DNA of 35,389 nucleotides from an uncultured Corynebacterium sp. (GTDB lineage: Bacteria > Actinomycetota > Actinomycetes > Mycobacteriales > Mycobacteriaceae): assembly GCF_946222305.1 (NCBI RefSeq), contig NZ_CAMIHZ010000020.1, positions 1-35,389 on the forward strand. Reading direction: 5' to 3'. This document shows positions 8,216 through 16,667 of the stretch, piece by piece. The notes below the pieces were generated by a model that saw only the letters and a program-made list of their open reading frames with translations, ran no database searches and was not told where the DNA came from. A program made the position numbers and the translations under genes. The first letter of the stretch is position 1; each line of letters opens with the position of its first letter.

Positions 8216-8249
8216 TTGAGCGTTAGCACCTGTGCGGGTAGAGTGCCAG
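8216..8249 (+). promoter_or_regulatory. groES promoter overlapped by a degenerate CIRCE element
   Basis: The -35 TTGAGC (8216-8221) and -10 TAGAGT (8239-8244) are 17 bp apart. Over them lies TTAGCACCT (8223-8231), 9 bp, GAGTGCCAG (8241-8249), close to the HrcA operator CIRCE (TTAGCACTC-N9-GAGTGCTAA). Both arms are imperfect at their ends. Binding by HrcA between the two promoter boxes would repress the heat-shock genes. Confidence 0.75.
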
Positions 8250-8349
8250 ATAGGTTGTTTGACACACAGTTGTTCACCCGCGACGACGGCTGTGCACGGA
8301 AAACACCCCGGCACAATCGCAAAGAACCCGAATACTGGAGGTATTCATC

Positions 8350-8649
8350 GTGGCTAACGTAAACATCAAGCCTCTGGAGGACCGTGTCCTCGTTCAGATC
8401 GTTGAGGCGGAGACGACTACCGCTTCCGGTCTGGTTATCCCAGATTCCGCTAAGGAAAAGCCACAGGAGGCTACCGTCATCGCCGTGGGTCCTGGCCGTT
8501 GGGCAGACGATGACGACCGCATCCCAATGGATGTGAAGGAAGGCGACACCGTCGTATTCTCCAAGTACGGTGGCACCGAACTGAAGTACAACGGTGAGGA
8601 GTACCTGCTACTCAGCCAGCGTGACATCCTCGCTGTCATCGAAAAGTAA
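8350..8649 (+). CDS. groES: co-chaperonin GroES
   Basis: 99 aa, the normal length. GroES caps the GroEL folding chamber in the cytoplasm. Seen directly: the family start VNIKPLEDRVLVQ, the mobile-loop region (ETTTASGLVIPDSAKEKPQEA), GPGRW, and the end YLLLSQRDILAVIEK. The start is a GTG at 8350 with GGAGG at 8337-8341 upstream. groEL begins 12 nt after the stop, so the two form an operon. The leader of roughly 100 nt begins at the CIRCE-overlapped promoter. Confidence 0.97.
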   Translation: MANVNIKPLEDRVLVQIVEAETTTASGLVIPDSAKEKPQEATVIAVGPGRWADDDDRIPMDVKEGDTVVFSKYGGTELKYNGEEYLLLSQRDILAVIEK

Positions 8650-8661
8650 GCGAGGGCCTGT

Positions 8662-10278
8662 ATGTCCAAACTTATCGCTTTTGATCAAGAGGCCCGTGAG
8701 GGCCTGCAAAAGGGCGTGGACTCTCTCGCAGACGCAGTTAAGGTGACCCTCGGCCCACGAGGCCGCAATGTAGTTCTCGACAAAGCTTTTGGTGGCCCAC
8801 TGGTCACCAACGACGGTGTGACGATCGCCCGCGACATTGACCTCGAGGACCCATTCGAGAACTTGGGTGCACAGCTGGTGAAGTCCGTCGCCATCAAGAC
8901 CAACGACATCGCCGGTGATGGCACCACCACTGCAACGCTTTTGGCCCAGGCCCTTATTAACGAAGGTCTGCGCAATGTTGCAGCTGGCGCTAACCCCATC
9001 GCTTTGAATCGTGGAATCCAGACCGGTACCGAGCGCGTCGTAGAGTTGCTCAAGGAACTGGCTGAGCCAGTTGCTGATAACGCAGCAGTAGCTAACGTTG
9101 CTACCGTTTCCTCCCGCGATGAGAAGATCGGCGCCATGGTTGCCGACGCCTTCGACAAGGTGGGCAAGGATGGTGTTGTCACGGTCGAAGAATCCCAGTC
9201 CATCGAAGACGAGGCTATCGTCACCGAGGGTGTTTCCTTTGACAAGGGCTACCTGTCTCCATACTTCGTCACGGACACTGACAGTGGTCAAGCCGTTCTT
9301 GAAAACCCCGCTGTCCTGCTGGTTCGCGAGAAGATTTCCTCCTTGCCGGACTTCTTGCCGCTTTTGGAGCAAATTGCCAAGTCCGGTAAGCAGCTGATGA
9401 TCATTGCGGAGGATGTCGAGGGCGAGCCGCTGCAAATGCTAGTGCTCAACGCGATCCGCAAATCCATTAAGGTTGTGGCGGTGAAGTCTCCGTACTTCGG
9501 CGACCGTCGTAAGGCCTTCATGGATGATCTCGCCATCGTCACCGGTGCCACGGTCATCGACAAGGAGCTCGGCCACAACCTGTCCGAAGCCACCTTGGAA
9601 CAGCTGGGCTCTGCACGTCGCATCACCGTGACCAAGGATGAAACGGTCATCGTCGACGGTGCTGGTTCTGCAGACGCTGTTGAGGAACGTCGCAACCAGA
9701 TCCGCAATGACATTGAGCGCACCGACTCCACCTGGGACAAGGAGAAGTTCGAGGAGCGCCTGGCGAAGTTGTCTGGCGGCGTCGCGGTCATCCGTGCCGG
9801 TGGCGCCACCGAAACTGAGGTTAACGAGCGCAAGCTGCGCATCGAGGACGCTATCAATGCCGCGCGTGCTGCTACCCAAGAGGGCGTTATTGCCGGAGGT
9901 GGCTCCGTCCTCGTGCAGATCGCGACTCGCATCGATGAGCTGGCTGCCCAGACCGAGGGCGACGAGGCCATCGGCCTGCGCTCCCTGGCCAAGGCGCTGC
10001 GTCGCCCCGCATTCTGGATCGCGGACAATGCCGGTCTAGACGGTGCAGTAGTGGTTTCCCACATTGCCGAGCAGGAAAACGGTTCCGGATTCAACGCCGC
10101 CACCTTGGAGTACGGCAATCTGTTGGATCAGGGCATCATCGATCCAGTGAAGGTAACCCACTCTGCGGTGGTTAACGCCTCCTCCGTGGCGCGTATGGTT
10201 CTCACCACGGAAACGGCAGTGGTTGACAAGCCGGAGAAGCCAGCCGCTAACGCTGGTCACGGCCATCATCACCACTAA
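8662..10278 (+). CDS. groEL1: chaperonin GroEL1 (60 kDa)
   Basis: 538 aa. It is an ATP-driven chaperonin that folds proteins together with GroES. Seen: KVTLGPRGRNVVLDK, the ATP-site motif GDGTTTATLLAQ, the apical-domain segments, and GVIAGGGSVL. The C-terminus is GHGHHHH instead of the Gly-Gly-Met tail; this His-rich end marks the actinobacterial GroEL1 paralogue that sits next to groES, while the housekeeping GroEL2 is normally elsewhere. It is co-transcribed with groES and should share HrcA/CIRCE control. A strong hairpin follows the stop. Confidence 0.97.
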   Translation: MSKLIAFDQEAREGLQKGVDSLADAVKVTLGPRGRNVVLDKAFGGPLVTNDGVTIARDIDLEDPFENLGAQLVKSVAIKTNDIAGDGTTTATLLAQALINEGLRNVAAGANPIALNRGIQTGTERVVELLKELAEPVADNAAVANVATVSSRDEKIGAMVADAFDKVGKDGVVTVEESQSIEDEAIVTEGVSFDKGYLSPYFVTDTDSGQAVLENPAVLLVREKISSLPDFLPLLEQIAKSGKQLMIIAEDVEGEPLQMLVLNAIRKSIKVVAVKSPYFGDRRKAFMDDLAIVTGATVIDKELGHNLSEATLEQLGSARRITVTKDETVIVDGAGSADAVEERRNQIRNDIERTDSTWDKEKFEERLAKLSGGVAVIRAGGATETEVNERKLRIEDAINAARAATQEGVIAGGGSVLVQIATRIDELAAQTEGDEAIGLRSLAKALRRPAFWIADNAGLDGAVVVSHIAEQENGSGFNAATLEYGNLLDQGIIDPVKVTHSAVVNASSVARMVLTTETAVVDKPEKPAANAGHGHHHH

Positions 10279-10287
10279 ACAATGCAT

Positions 10288-10326
10288 CCGCTGATGAGAC
10301 TGCGATGATCGCAGTTTCCTCAGCGG
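10288..10326 (+). terminator. Hairpin terminator after groEL1
   Basis: A long stem runs from CCGCTGA (10288-10294) to TCAGCGG (10320-10326), with an inner ACTGCGAT/ATCGCAGT stem. GTCTCTC follows rather than a clean U-run. Confidence 0.6.
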
Positions 10327-10358
10327 GTCTCTCAACTGATCCGTTCATACAGAACGGC

Positions 10359-10404
10359 AAAGAGCCACGCTGAAAACCGTTTCAGGATTTCGGCGTGGCT
10401 CTTT
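10359..10404. terminator. Bidirectional terminator between groEL1 and the whiB gene
   Basis: AAAGAGCCACGC (10359-10370) and GCGTGGCTCTTT (10393-10404) form a perfect 12-bp stem. The A-run on one side and the T-run on the other let it act on both strands between the convergent groEL1 and whiB genes. Confidence 0.8.
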
Positions 10405-10423
10405 CGCGTGCAGCGCGGATGTG

Positions 10424-10747
10424 CTAGCTGGCCTTGCGGTTGGCTGCAGCGAGGCGTCGACCCCTATTACGAGCGGTTGGACGCAAGATGGCATCACGCT
10501 CGGATTCGGTCATACCGCCCCAGATGCCGTAGGGCTCACCGACACTCAACGCGTGAGCACGGCAAGCTTCCATGACTGGGCAAGTGTTGCAAATGGCCTT
10601 GGCACGCTGTTCACGCATAGCCCGCGCACGACCGCGCTCGCCGTCTGGATGAAAGAAAACGGACGAATCGGCGCCGCGGCAGGAACCCTTCAGCTGCCAC
10701 TCCCAGAAGGAAGATGTGGGTCCTGGAAGTTGGTTTGGCTGTGGCAT
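10424..10747 (-). CDS. whiB3: WhiB-family iron-sulfur regulator (WhiB3/WhcB-like)
   Basis: 107 aa. WhiB proteins bind a 4Fe-4S cluster and usually act with sigma factors as redox-responsive transcription regulators. The four cluster cysteines are C23, C53, C56 and C62 (C-x29-C-x2-C-x5-C), followed by the GIWGG turn and a basic C-terminus (RPTARNRGRRLAAANRK) suited to DNA contact. The start is the ATG at 10747, preceded on the minus strand by a GAGGAGA ribosome-binding site; an in-frame extension to 10810 is possible but not supported. The position after groEL1 and beside sigD matches M. tuberculosis whiB3 and C. glutamicum whcB (both from memory). The subgroup name rests on that synteny. Confidence 0.9.
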   Translation of the reverse strand: MPQPNQLPGPTSSFWEWQLKGSCRGADSSVFFHPDGERGRARAMREQRAKAICNTCPVMEACRAHALSVGEPYGIWGGMTESERDAILRPTARNRGRRLAAANRKAS

Positions 10748-11254
10748 GTGGCTTAGTTCTCCTCGCATTGCTGTGCAACTTGATGACGAGGGGTAGGTTC
10801 GCCCGCGCAAGTGAACGTTAAGTAAAGAGCTGGTGCCCGCAGTGTGTACTGGGTGGCCATTAGGTGGCGTCGAGCGCCAACAAATTGCCCTTCACCAGTG
10901 GATATGTGGGCACGTTAACGATGTGTAAATTTATCTACGGTTCTCTGGGTTTTACCCGAAAAGGGGTGAAAAAGCTTAAACATTACTGAAAAGGTGCACG
11001 GACGGCGTGTCGTCACCGTCGCTTTGAGAAGGTGTTCGCCGCTTTGGGAAGGTTTAACGGAATAGGGTGGAGGGTAGTAATTGGGTTCTACGGAAAACGA
11101 AAGCTATCAACAGATTCCCTTTTCGCGTCAGCTCCGTGAGCTGGGGTGTGATATTTTCAGGAATACGAAACGACGACCTAGGTTGAAATCACTCTGTTTA
11201 AAATGCCGGCGGCTAATTTTGCTCGCCGGCATCCGAAGGTAGAAAGCGCTTTGG
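10748..11254. promoter_or_regulatory. 500-bp regulatory gap between the whiB gene and sigD
   Basis: No gene is seen here. The left part must hold the whiB promoter on the minus strand. In the middle, CGCTTTGAGAAGGT (11020-11033) and CGCTTTGGGAAGGT (11040-11053) are direct repeats 20 bp apart, with a partial copy TGAAAAGGT at 10987-10995. Closer to sigD, a candidate -10 TAAAAT (11199-11204) is followed by a 7-bp hairpin GCCGGCG (11205-11211) / CGCCGGC (11224-11230), which would sit at the 5' end of the sigD mRNA. Confidence 0.5.
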
Positions 11255-11830
11255 ATGACCGCGACACACGACTTGGACACTGCCATACAGGCAGCAGTCT
11301 CGCGTGCCATCGATGGTGACAACCGAGCGCTGCAAGAAGTCATCAACCTCATCCATCCGCCAGTGACGCGCTACTGCCGCGCACGCATGGCGAGCGATAA
11401 GTATCCCACCGCGGACGATATCGCTCAAGAGGTATGCCTCGCGGTAGCTAGGGCGATCCCGTCCTACGAAGACAAAGGCTTACCATTCATGGCGTTTGTC
11501 TACCGCATCGCGGCGAACAAGATTGTCGACGGTCGACGGGCGCACGGGCGGGATCAAACGCAACCCACGGACGATGTTCCAGATGTTGAGGTGACGAACA
11601 CCACACCCGAAGTCGAAGTTTTGGAATTGGATGCGTGTAACGAAGTAGCACATCTACTCGATTTGCTGGGTGACAAAGCACGAGAAATCATCACGCTCCG
11701 AGTTTTTAGTGGCTATTCAGCCGAAGAGACCGCTGAAATCATGAATATGTCCGCTGGGGCTGTTCGAGTAGCTCAGTTCCGAGCGCTCGCCAAGCTTCGC
11801 AAGCACATCGAAAAACACGGATATAACTAA
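11255..11830 (+). CDS. sigD: RNA polymerase sigma factor SigD (ECF)
   Basis: 191 aa. It directs RNA polymerase to its own set of promoters; in corynebacteria SigD controls cell-envelope (mycomembrane) genes. Region 2 is seen around ADDIAQEVCLAVARAIPSYEDKGLPFMAFVYRIAANKIVDGRR, and region 4 helix-turn-helix around LRVFSGYSAEETAEIMNMSAGAVRVAQFRAL. The length matches SigD of relatives, not the longer ECF types with extra domains. The anti-sigma gene rsdA follows 79 nt downstream, and a whiB gene is on the other side, the same order as M. tuberculosis whiB3-sigD-rsdA. The ribosome-binding site at the ATG is weak (GAAGG lies some distance upstream). Confidence 0.92.
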   Translation: MTATHDLDTAIQAAVSRAIDGDNRALQEVINLIHPPVTRYCRARMASDKYPTADDIAQEVCLAVARAIPSYEDKGLPFMAFVYRIAANKIVDGRRAHGRDQTQPTDDVPDVEVTNTTPEVEVLELDACNEVAHLLDLLGDKAREIITLRVFSGYSAEETAEIMNMSAGAVRVAQFRALAKLRKHIEKHGYN

Positions 11831-11864
11831 AAAAGCTTCGGGTGGAACGGAAGCGGATCTCACC

Positions 11865-11870
11865 TATAAT
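11865..11870 (+). promoter_or_regulatory. Candidate -10 box for rsdA
   Basis: A perfect TATAAT at 11865-11870 lies 39 nt upstream of the rsdA ATG. It would let rsdA be expressed apart from sigD. The -35 match is poor. Confidence 0.4.
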
Positions 11871-11909
11871 CCCAACTAACCACCTTCTTGCAAGAAAAGG
11901 GCCTTGAGC

Positions 11910-12878
11910 ATGACTCACAACGACGATCTTCACGGAATGGGGGACGACTTCGCGGATATCCTCGCTATAGACCGTATTGTCGACGCCCTGGGCCGTGGTG
12001 AAGAAGTCACCGGACAGGGTAGCGAGGATCCGCTGTTCAGTCTCCTGGCCCGTGCGCGAAATCAAGCTGGCACCTCCATCCCGCGTGCGCCCCGCGTTGA
12101 CGGGAGCATTGGAGGCAATGGCGATGACAATGGTAATAGCAACGGCACAAGCAAGCGCGTTGTAGCGTTCCCGGCTGGGGAAGCCGAACGAGCTAAGGAC
12201 AAACGCCGCTGGAAGCGCGGCGCAGTCGCTGCCGGAGGGGCATCTATGACCACGTTGCTGGTTGCCGGCGGAGTAGCTGCGGCCATCGCAGTTGGTGGCT
12301 TGGGGTATGCTGCATATCAAAACTCCCAGCCGAACACGGGTCATAACATCACCGAAGCTGGATCCGGCCACAACGAGACTCCTGAGAGCACTGTTCCAGG
12401 AGGCGGTAGTGGGGTGACCCCGGAGCAGCCTGGACCAACTAGCGCCGCCGAACCCAGCGACGGTGACGCACCAGCAAAGGGCACCCCTGCCTCCACGTCG
12501 AAGAAAGAGGCGGAGGGGGCTACCTCGACCACTGAGAAACCCGAATCGGAGGGGCAGACCACCGAACCAAGCTCAGAAGTTAAGGAGCTCGGCGATGAGG
12601 TGAACCTGGCACTCGGCGGGCAAAATCCGACAGGTGTGCCGGAGGGCACGTCACGACCAGAAGTCGCCGAACGGATGCGTCAGCCCAATGGTGCGTATCA
12701 GCCCGGAAATGGCGCGGCTGCGGGGGCTCCAGTTCCTGGGGTGAGCGTGGCTACAGCCAGCGGGGCATCAACTACGACTAAGACCACGAGCCCAACACCC
12801 ACAGAGACGACCCAGCCACCTAGCGCCGAGACCGCGCCAGGGTCACGCCCCGTTCCAGGCCCGATGGGTTCACGGTAG
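11910..12878 (+). CDS. rsdA: anti-sigma-D factor RsdA
   Basis: 322 aa membrane protein that should hold SigD inactive at the membrane. The N-terminal cytoplasmic part has the SigD-binding stretch DDFADILAIDRIVDAL (residues 12-27) and DPLFSLLARAR. A basic segment (DKRRWKRG) precedes one membrane helix (about 113-136). The remaining ~185 residues are an extracytoplasmic tail rich in Ser, Thr, Pro, Glu and Gly with no recognisable fold, probably extended across the cell wall. The start is the ATG at 11910 with AAAAGGG 8 nt upstream; a TTG two codons earlier is less likely. In relatives, release of SigD needs regulated degradation of RsdA. Confidence 0.9.
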   Translation: MTHNDDLHGMGDDFADILAIDRIVDALGRGEEVTGQGSEDPLFSLLARARNQAGTSIPRAPRVDGSIGGNGDDNGNSNGTSKRVVAFPAGEAERAKDKRRWKRGAVAAGGASMTTLLVAGGVAAAIAVGGLGYAAYQNSQPNTGHNITEAGSGHNETPESTVPGGGSGVTPEQPGPTSAAEPSDGDAPAKGTPASTSKKEAEGATSTTEKPESEGQTTEPSSEVKELGDEVNLALGGQNPTGVPEGTSRPEVAERMRQPNGAYQPGNGAAAGAPVPGVSVATASGASTTTKTTSPTPTETTQPPSAETAPGSRPVPGPMGSR

Positions 12879-12962
12879 GGTTTCGCCCCGCCTTTCACTA
12901 GAAACTAGAACCGATCTTGCTGGAACCGCGAACCCACCCTGCTAGAGGTCGGGCCCCGGTTT

Positions 12963-13361
12963 CTAAAAACCTCCAAGACCCATTCGAAATGCGAAGCGGC
13001 AGGCATCGGCGTAGCCCAAGCAGTAATCCCACGTCACGTAGTGATCGGGATTGGGCTGCGCGCTGGGTTCATGCACCGGCATGGAGTTGTGCTCCAGCAT
13101 GCTCGTCAAGTTGGAGACGATGATCTCCCAGTCGTAGAAGTGAGGCTCTTCGCAGTCCTCACACAACATCGTGATTCCTTTGATTCCCCGAGGCTCCAGC
13201 ATCGCGCGAAATTCGCGTACATTGGCTAGATCTTGCTTGAGTGCCGACTTTTCTTCCGAGCTGAGGGGTGCAAAGTCCTCGTCTGGTTCGAGGAACGAGG
13301 CAGGATCATTGGGATCATCTGCGAACGGATCCGGTGGCATCTCGAAATTGTTGGTACTCAC
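12963..13361 (-). CDS. DUF5319 family protein
   Basis: 132 aa, acidic, soluble, no known activity. It matches the DUF5319 family that sits between rsdA and guaB2 across mycolic-acid actinobacteria (Rv3412 in M. tuberculosis, from memory). Visible features are an Asp/Pro-rich N-terminus, a pair of cysteines in MLCEDCEEPHFYDWE that could bind metal, and the end WDYCLGYADACRFAFRMGLGGF. The start is a GTG at 13361 with a TACGGT -10 box 7 nt upstream, so it is probably leaderless. It is convergent with rsdA and divergent from guaB. Confidence 0.85.
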   Translation of the reverse strand: MSTNNFEMPPDPFADDPNDPASFLEPDEDFAPLSSEEKSALKQDLANVREFRAMLEPRGIKGITMLCEDCEEPHFYDWEIIVSNLTSMLEHNSMPVHEPSAQPNPDHYVTWDYCLGYADACRFAFRMGLGGF

Positions 13362-13478
13362 ACATCACACCGTACCTTCTGGGGAGTACTTCGAATAACT
13401 GATTTGCCTGTAAAGGGGTTATCCTAAATGGCAGTCAGGATACCCAGCGCGAAGTAACGAGGAAGGCAAGCTCCCCCT

Positions 13479-15011
13479 ATGACTAACCAGCTTCCAGTGT
13501 CCACCGGTGGAGATGATCCGAACAAGGTAGCCCTAGTGGGCTTGACCTTTGATGATGTGCTTCTGGTCCCAGACGCATCTGACGTTATCCCTTCGGAGGT
13601 GAACACATCCACGCAGTTCACCCGCAACATTGAGCTGAATATTCCCGTCGCTTCGGCGGCGATGGATACCGTCACCGAAGCGCGCATGGCAGTGGCCATG
13701 GCTCGCCAGGGTGGCATCGGCGTGCTGCACCGCAACCTTTCCATCGAGGATCAGGCTCAGCAGGTCGAAATCGTGAAGCGTTCCGAGGCCGGCATGGTCA
13801 CCGACCCAGTGACCGCTTCCCCCAACATGACCATCCGCGAAGTTGATGAGTTGTGCGCTCGCTTCCGCATCTCTGGCCTGCCAGTCACCGATGACGAAGG
13901 CGTGCTGGTCGGAATTATCACGAACCGCGATATGCGCTTCGAACCAGATTTCGAGCGTCCAGTTAACGAAGTTATGACCAAGGCGCCACTGGTTGTCGCC
14001 GAGGAGGGCGTATCCACCGAAGCGGCTTTGCGACTGCTCAGTGAGAACAAGGTCGAGAAGCTGCCGATCGTTGATGGCGCTGGCAAGCTGACCGGCCTAA
14101 TCACCGTGAAGGACTTCGCCAAGCGCGAGCAGTACCCAGATTCCGCAAAGGATTCCTCCGGCCGCCTGCTGGTCGCCGCAGGTATCGGCACCGGCCCGGA
14201 TTCTTGGAGCCGTGCTGGCCAGTTGGTTGACGCAGGGGTGGACGCCCTCGTCGTCGACACAGCTCACGCCCACAACCGCGGCGTGTTGGACATGGTTTCC
14301 CGCGTGAAGAAGGAATTCGGTGACCGGGTGGACGTCATCGGCGGAAACCTCGCAACTCGGGCTGCAGCCCAAGCCATGATCGACGCTGGCGCGGACGCCA
14401 TCAAGGTCGGTATCGGCCCAGGCTCCATCTGCACCACCCGCGTGGTCGCTGGCGTGGGCGCACCTCAGATCACCGCCATCATGGAAGCTTCTGTTCCAGC
14501 CCACAAGGCTGGAGTGCCGATCATCGCAGACGGTGGCATGCAGTTTTCCGGCGATATCGCCAAGGCCCTCGCGGCCGGCGCATCCACCGTCATGCTAGGC
14601 TCCATGCTCGCCGGTTCGGACGAAACCCCAGGTGAAGTTGTCACTATCTCCGGCAAGCAGTACAAGCGCTACCGTGGCATGGGCTCCATGGGCGCAATGC
14701 AGGGCCGTGGCCTCACCGGTGAAAAGCGTTCCTACTCCAAGGACCGCTACTTCCAGGCAGACGTGAAGTCGGAAGAGAAGCTGGTTCCCGAAGGTATCGA
14801 GGGGCGCGTGCCATTCCGTGGCTCCATCGAAAACATCCTGCACCAGCACGTCGGTGGCCTGCGAGCTGCAATGGGTTACACCGGTGCCGCTACGATCGCC
14901 GACCTGCACAAGGCCCGCTTCGTGCAGATCACCGGTGCTGGCCTGCGCGAGTCCCACCCGCACGACGTGCAGGGCATCATGGAAGCACCGAACTACAACC
15001 CCAACCGTTAG
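13479..15011 (+). CDS. guaB: IMP dehydrogenase
   Basis: 510 aa, the usual length for GuaB2. It oxidises IMP to XMP with NAD+, the committed step of GMP synthesis. The N-terminal barrel begins GLTFDDVLLVPD. Two CBS domains occupy roughly residues 110-225. The catalytic Cys318 lies in GIGPGSICTTRVVAGVG, and the mobile-flap region is KQYKRYRGMGSMGAM. A GAGGAAGG ribosome-binding site is about 12 nt before the ATG. guaB3 follows after 46 nt and guaA is 1.6 kb downstream, so the local genes cover IMP to GMP. Confidence 0.97.
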   Translation: MTNQLPVSTGGDDPNKVALVGLTFDDVLLVPDASDVIPSEVNTSTQFTRNIELNIPVASAAMDTVTEARMAVAMARQGGIGVLHRNLSIEDQAQQVEIVKRSEAGMVTDPVTASPNMTIREVDELCARFRISGLPVTDDEGVLVGIITNRDMRFEPDFERPVNEVMTKAPLVVAEEGVSTEAALRLLSENKVEKLPIVDGAGKLTGLITVKDFAKREQYPDSAKDSSGRLLVAAGIGTGPDSWSRAGQLVDAGVDALVVDTAHAHNRGVLDMVSRVKKEFGDRVDVIGGNLATRAAAQAMIDAGADAIKVGIGPGSICTTRVVAGVGAPQITAIMEASVPAHKAGVPIIADGGMQFSGDIAKALAAGASTVMLGSMLAGSDETPGEVVTISGKQYKRYRGMGSMGAMQGRGLTGEKRSYSKDRYFQADVKSEEKLVPEGIEGRVPFRGSIENILHQHVGGLRAAMGYTGAATIADLHKARFVQITGAGLRESHPHDVQGIMEAPNYNPNR

Positions 15012-15057
15012 TCCTTCACCTTAAACCGCTCACTGCAAAAGGAAGCTGACAAGATTC

Positions 15058-16197
15058 ATGCAGGATTACGTGGATATCGGTCGTGGCCGTTCCGCTCGGC
15101 GAGTGTACGGCCTTCACCAGATCGACATCGTCCCAACCCGACGGACTCGCTCATCCCACGATGTGGATACCTCGTGGCGCATCGACGCTTATAACTTCGA
15201 CATCCCTGTGATGTCGCACCCCACCGATGCGCTGGTCACCCCGGAATTCGCTGTGGAATTCGGCAACCTGGGTGGCCTGCCGGTCATCAACGCTGAAGGT
15301 TTGTGGGGCAGAGCCGAGGACCTCGAGGGGGCTTTGCAGCAGGTTATCGACGCCGCCGGCTCCGTGCAGGACGCCTTCCGCGGAAACTTCTGCCGTGGCA
15401 ACGAAGTGCTGCAGAAGCTCCACGCGCGGCCACTGGACATGGATCTTCTAACGGAGCGCCTGCAAATCGTGCGCGATTCCGGCGTGCAGTTCGGTGTGCG
15501 CGTATCTCCGCAGCAGGCCCGTCAGTTGGCTCCTGCGATCATCAAGGGCGGTATCGATCTGCTGATCGTGCAGGGCACCTTGATTTCCGCGGAGCACGTG
15601 CACCGCGACGGCGAACCCCTCGATCTGCGTGAGTTTATTGGCTCCTTGGACGTCCCCGTTATCGCTGGTGGAGTGGTCGATTACACGACTGCGATGCACC
15701 TCATGCGCACGGGAGCCGCGGGCGTCATTGTGGGATCCGGTGCGACAACCAACCGCGATAGCCTAGGAATCGATGTACCCATGGCGACGGCGATTGCAGA
15801 TGCAGCAGCCGCGCGCCGGGACTACCTGGATGAAACCGGTGGCCGGTATGTCCACGTCATCGCCGATTCGGAATTGCGTACGTCCGGTGATATCGCCAAG
15901 GCCATCGCGTGCGGCGCGGATGCTGTGTCTTTGGGAACTCCGCTGGCGGCGGCGAAAACCGCTGGTGGAAAGGGTTTTTACTGGCCATCCACCGCGGCAC
16001 ACCCGAAGGCTCCACGAGGCCAGGTGTTGCCCACCGAGCCGCGGGAGGATCTGAGCTTGGAGCAGGTTCTATTCGGACCCACGCCGAACCCGTGGGGTGA
16101 AGAAAACTTGGTCGGCGGTCTGCGGCGCGCGATGGCCAAGTGTGGCTACACGGACCTGAAGAGTTTCCAGAAGGCCGAACTGGCCGTTCGTATTTAG
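15058..16197 (+). CDS. guaB3: GuaB3 family IMP dehydrogenase-related protein
   Basis: 379 aa, typical of the GuaB3 family, which lacks the CBS domains. It has the TIM-barrel and the family signatures DIGRGRSARR, ATAIADAAAARRDYLDETGGRYVHVIAD and AIACGADAVSLGTPLA. At the place of the IMPDH catalytic cysteine the sequence reads VGSGATTNRDS, so no cysteine is available there, as in other actinobacterial GuaB3 proteins. Its reaction is not settled across the family, and I do not assign one. It directly follows guaB, probably in one operon. AAGGA lies upstream of the ATG. Confidence 0.93.
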   Translation: MQDYVDIGRGRSARRVYGLHQIDIVPTRRTRSSHDVDTSWRIDAYNFDIPVMSHPTDALVTPEFAVEFGNLGGLPVINAEGLWGRAEDLEGALQQVIDAAGSVQDAFRGNFCRGNEVLQKLHARPLDMDLLTERLQIVRDSGVQFGVRVSPQQARQLAPAIIKGGIDLLIVQGTLISAEHVHRDGEPLDLREFIGSLDVPVIAGGVVDYTTAMHLMRTGAAGVIVGSGATTNRDSLGIDVPMATAIADAAAARRDYLDETGGRYVHVIADSELRTSGDIAKAIACGADAVSLGTPLAAAKTAGGKGFYWPSTAAHPKAPRGQVLPTEPREDLSLEQVLFGPTPNPWGEENLVGGLRRAMAKCGYTDLKSFQKAELAVRI

Positions 16198-16211
16198 GGG
16201 CGCGTTACAAC

Positions 16212-16631
16212 GTGAAAGATGTGTGGATGCGGCTGACAGCGAAACTGCCGACTACTTTGGCGGTACTGTCAGTACTGGCAATTGTCACCGGTGCCATTGG
16301 GCTGATCGGGGCGGTCGCGCTGTACGCAGGGTACCGCCCTATCGAAGGTGATGCGCAGGTAGCAATGAATGTTCCGATCACCGGAGTGATGGTGGGGTTG
16401 TACTTCCTGACGTTCATCGTGTTCGGAGCTTTGATCATCAAGGGCAAGACATTCGGTCACTCCGGGCTGGTGCTGACCAATGTGATCCTGGCGCTGATCA
16501 CCGTGACCGTGGTGAAGTCCGGTGCTCTGTGGTTGGCAGTGCCGATGGGGCTGCTGGCTCTGGTGGGTTTGGCGTTGTGCTTCCACCCGGATTCGATGAA
16601 TTGGTACAAGCAAAAGTTCCTAGAGCGCTAA
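16212..16631 (+). CDS. small integral membrane protein
   Basis: 139 aa with four predicted membrane helices: LPTTLAVLSVLAIVTGAIG onward, GVMVGLYFLTFIVFGALII, VLTNVILALITVTVV, and AVPMGLLALVGLALCF. It is unrecognised beyond that. The start is the GTG at 16212, 14 nt after guaB3, with GGGG 11 nt upstream; an earlier in-frame ATG at 16140 would lie inside guaB3 and is rejected. It sits between guaB3 and guaA, so it may be co-expressed with the purine genes, but a role there is speculation. Confidence 0.75.
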   Translation: MKDVWMRLTAKLPTTLAVLSVLAIVTGAIGLIGAVALYAGYRPIEGDAQVAMNVPITGVMVGLYFLTFIVFGALIIKGKTFGHSGLVLTNVILALITVTVVKSGALWLAVPMGLLALVGLALCFHPDSMNWYKQKFLER

Positions 16632-16654
16632 AGGGACAGCTGCTTCTAGTTAGG

Positions 16655-16660
16655 TATGGT
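16655..16660 (+). promoter_or_regulatory. -10 box of a leaderless guaA promoter
   Basis: TATGGT at 16655-16660 lies 7 nt before the GTG at 16668. The in-frame ATG at 16656 falls inside this box, which argues that the GTG is the true start. Confidence 0.5.
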
Positions 16661-16667
16661 GTTACAC

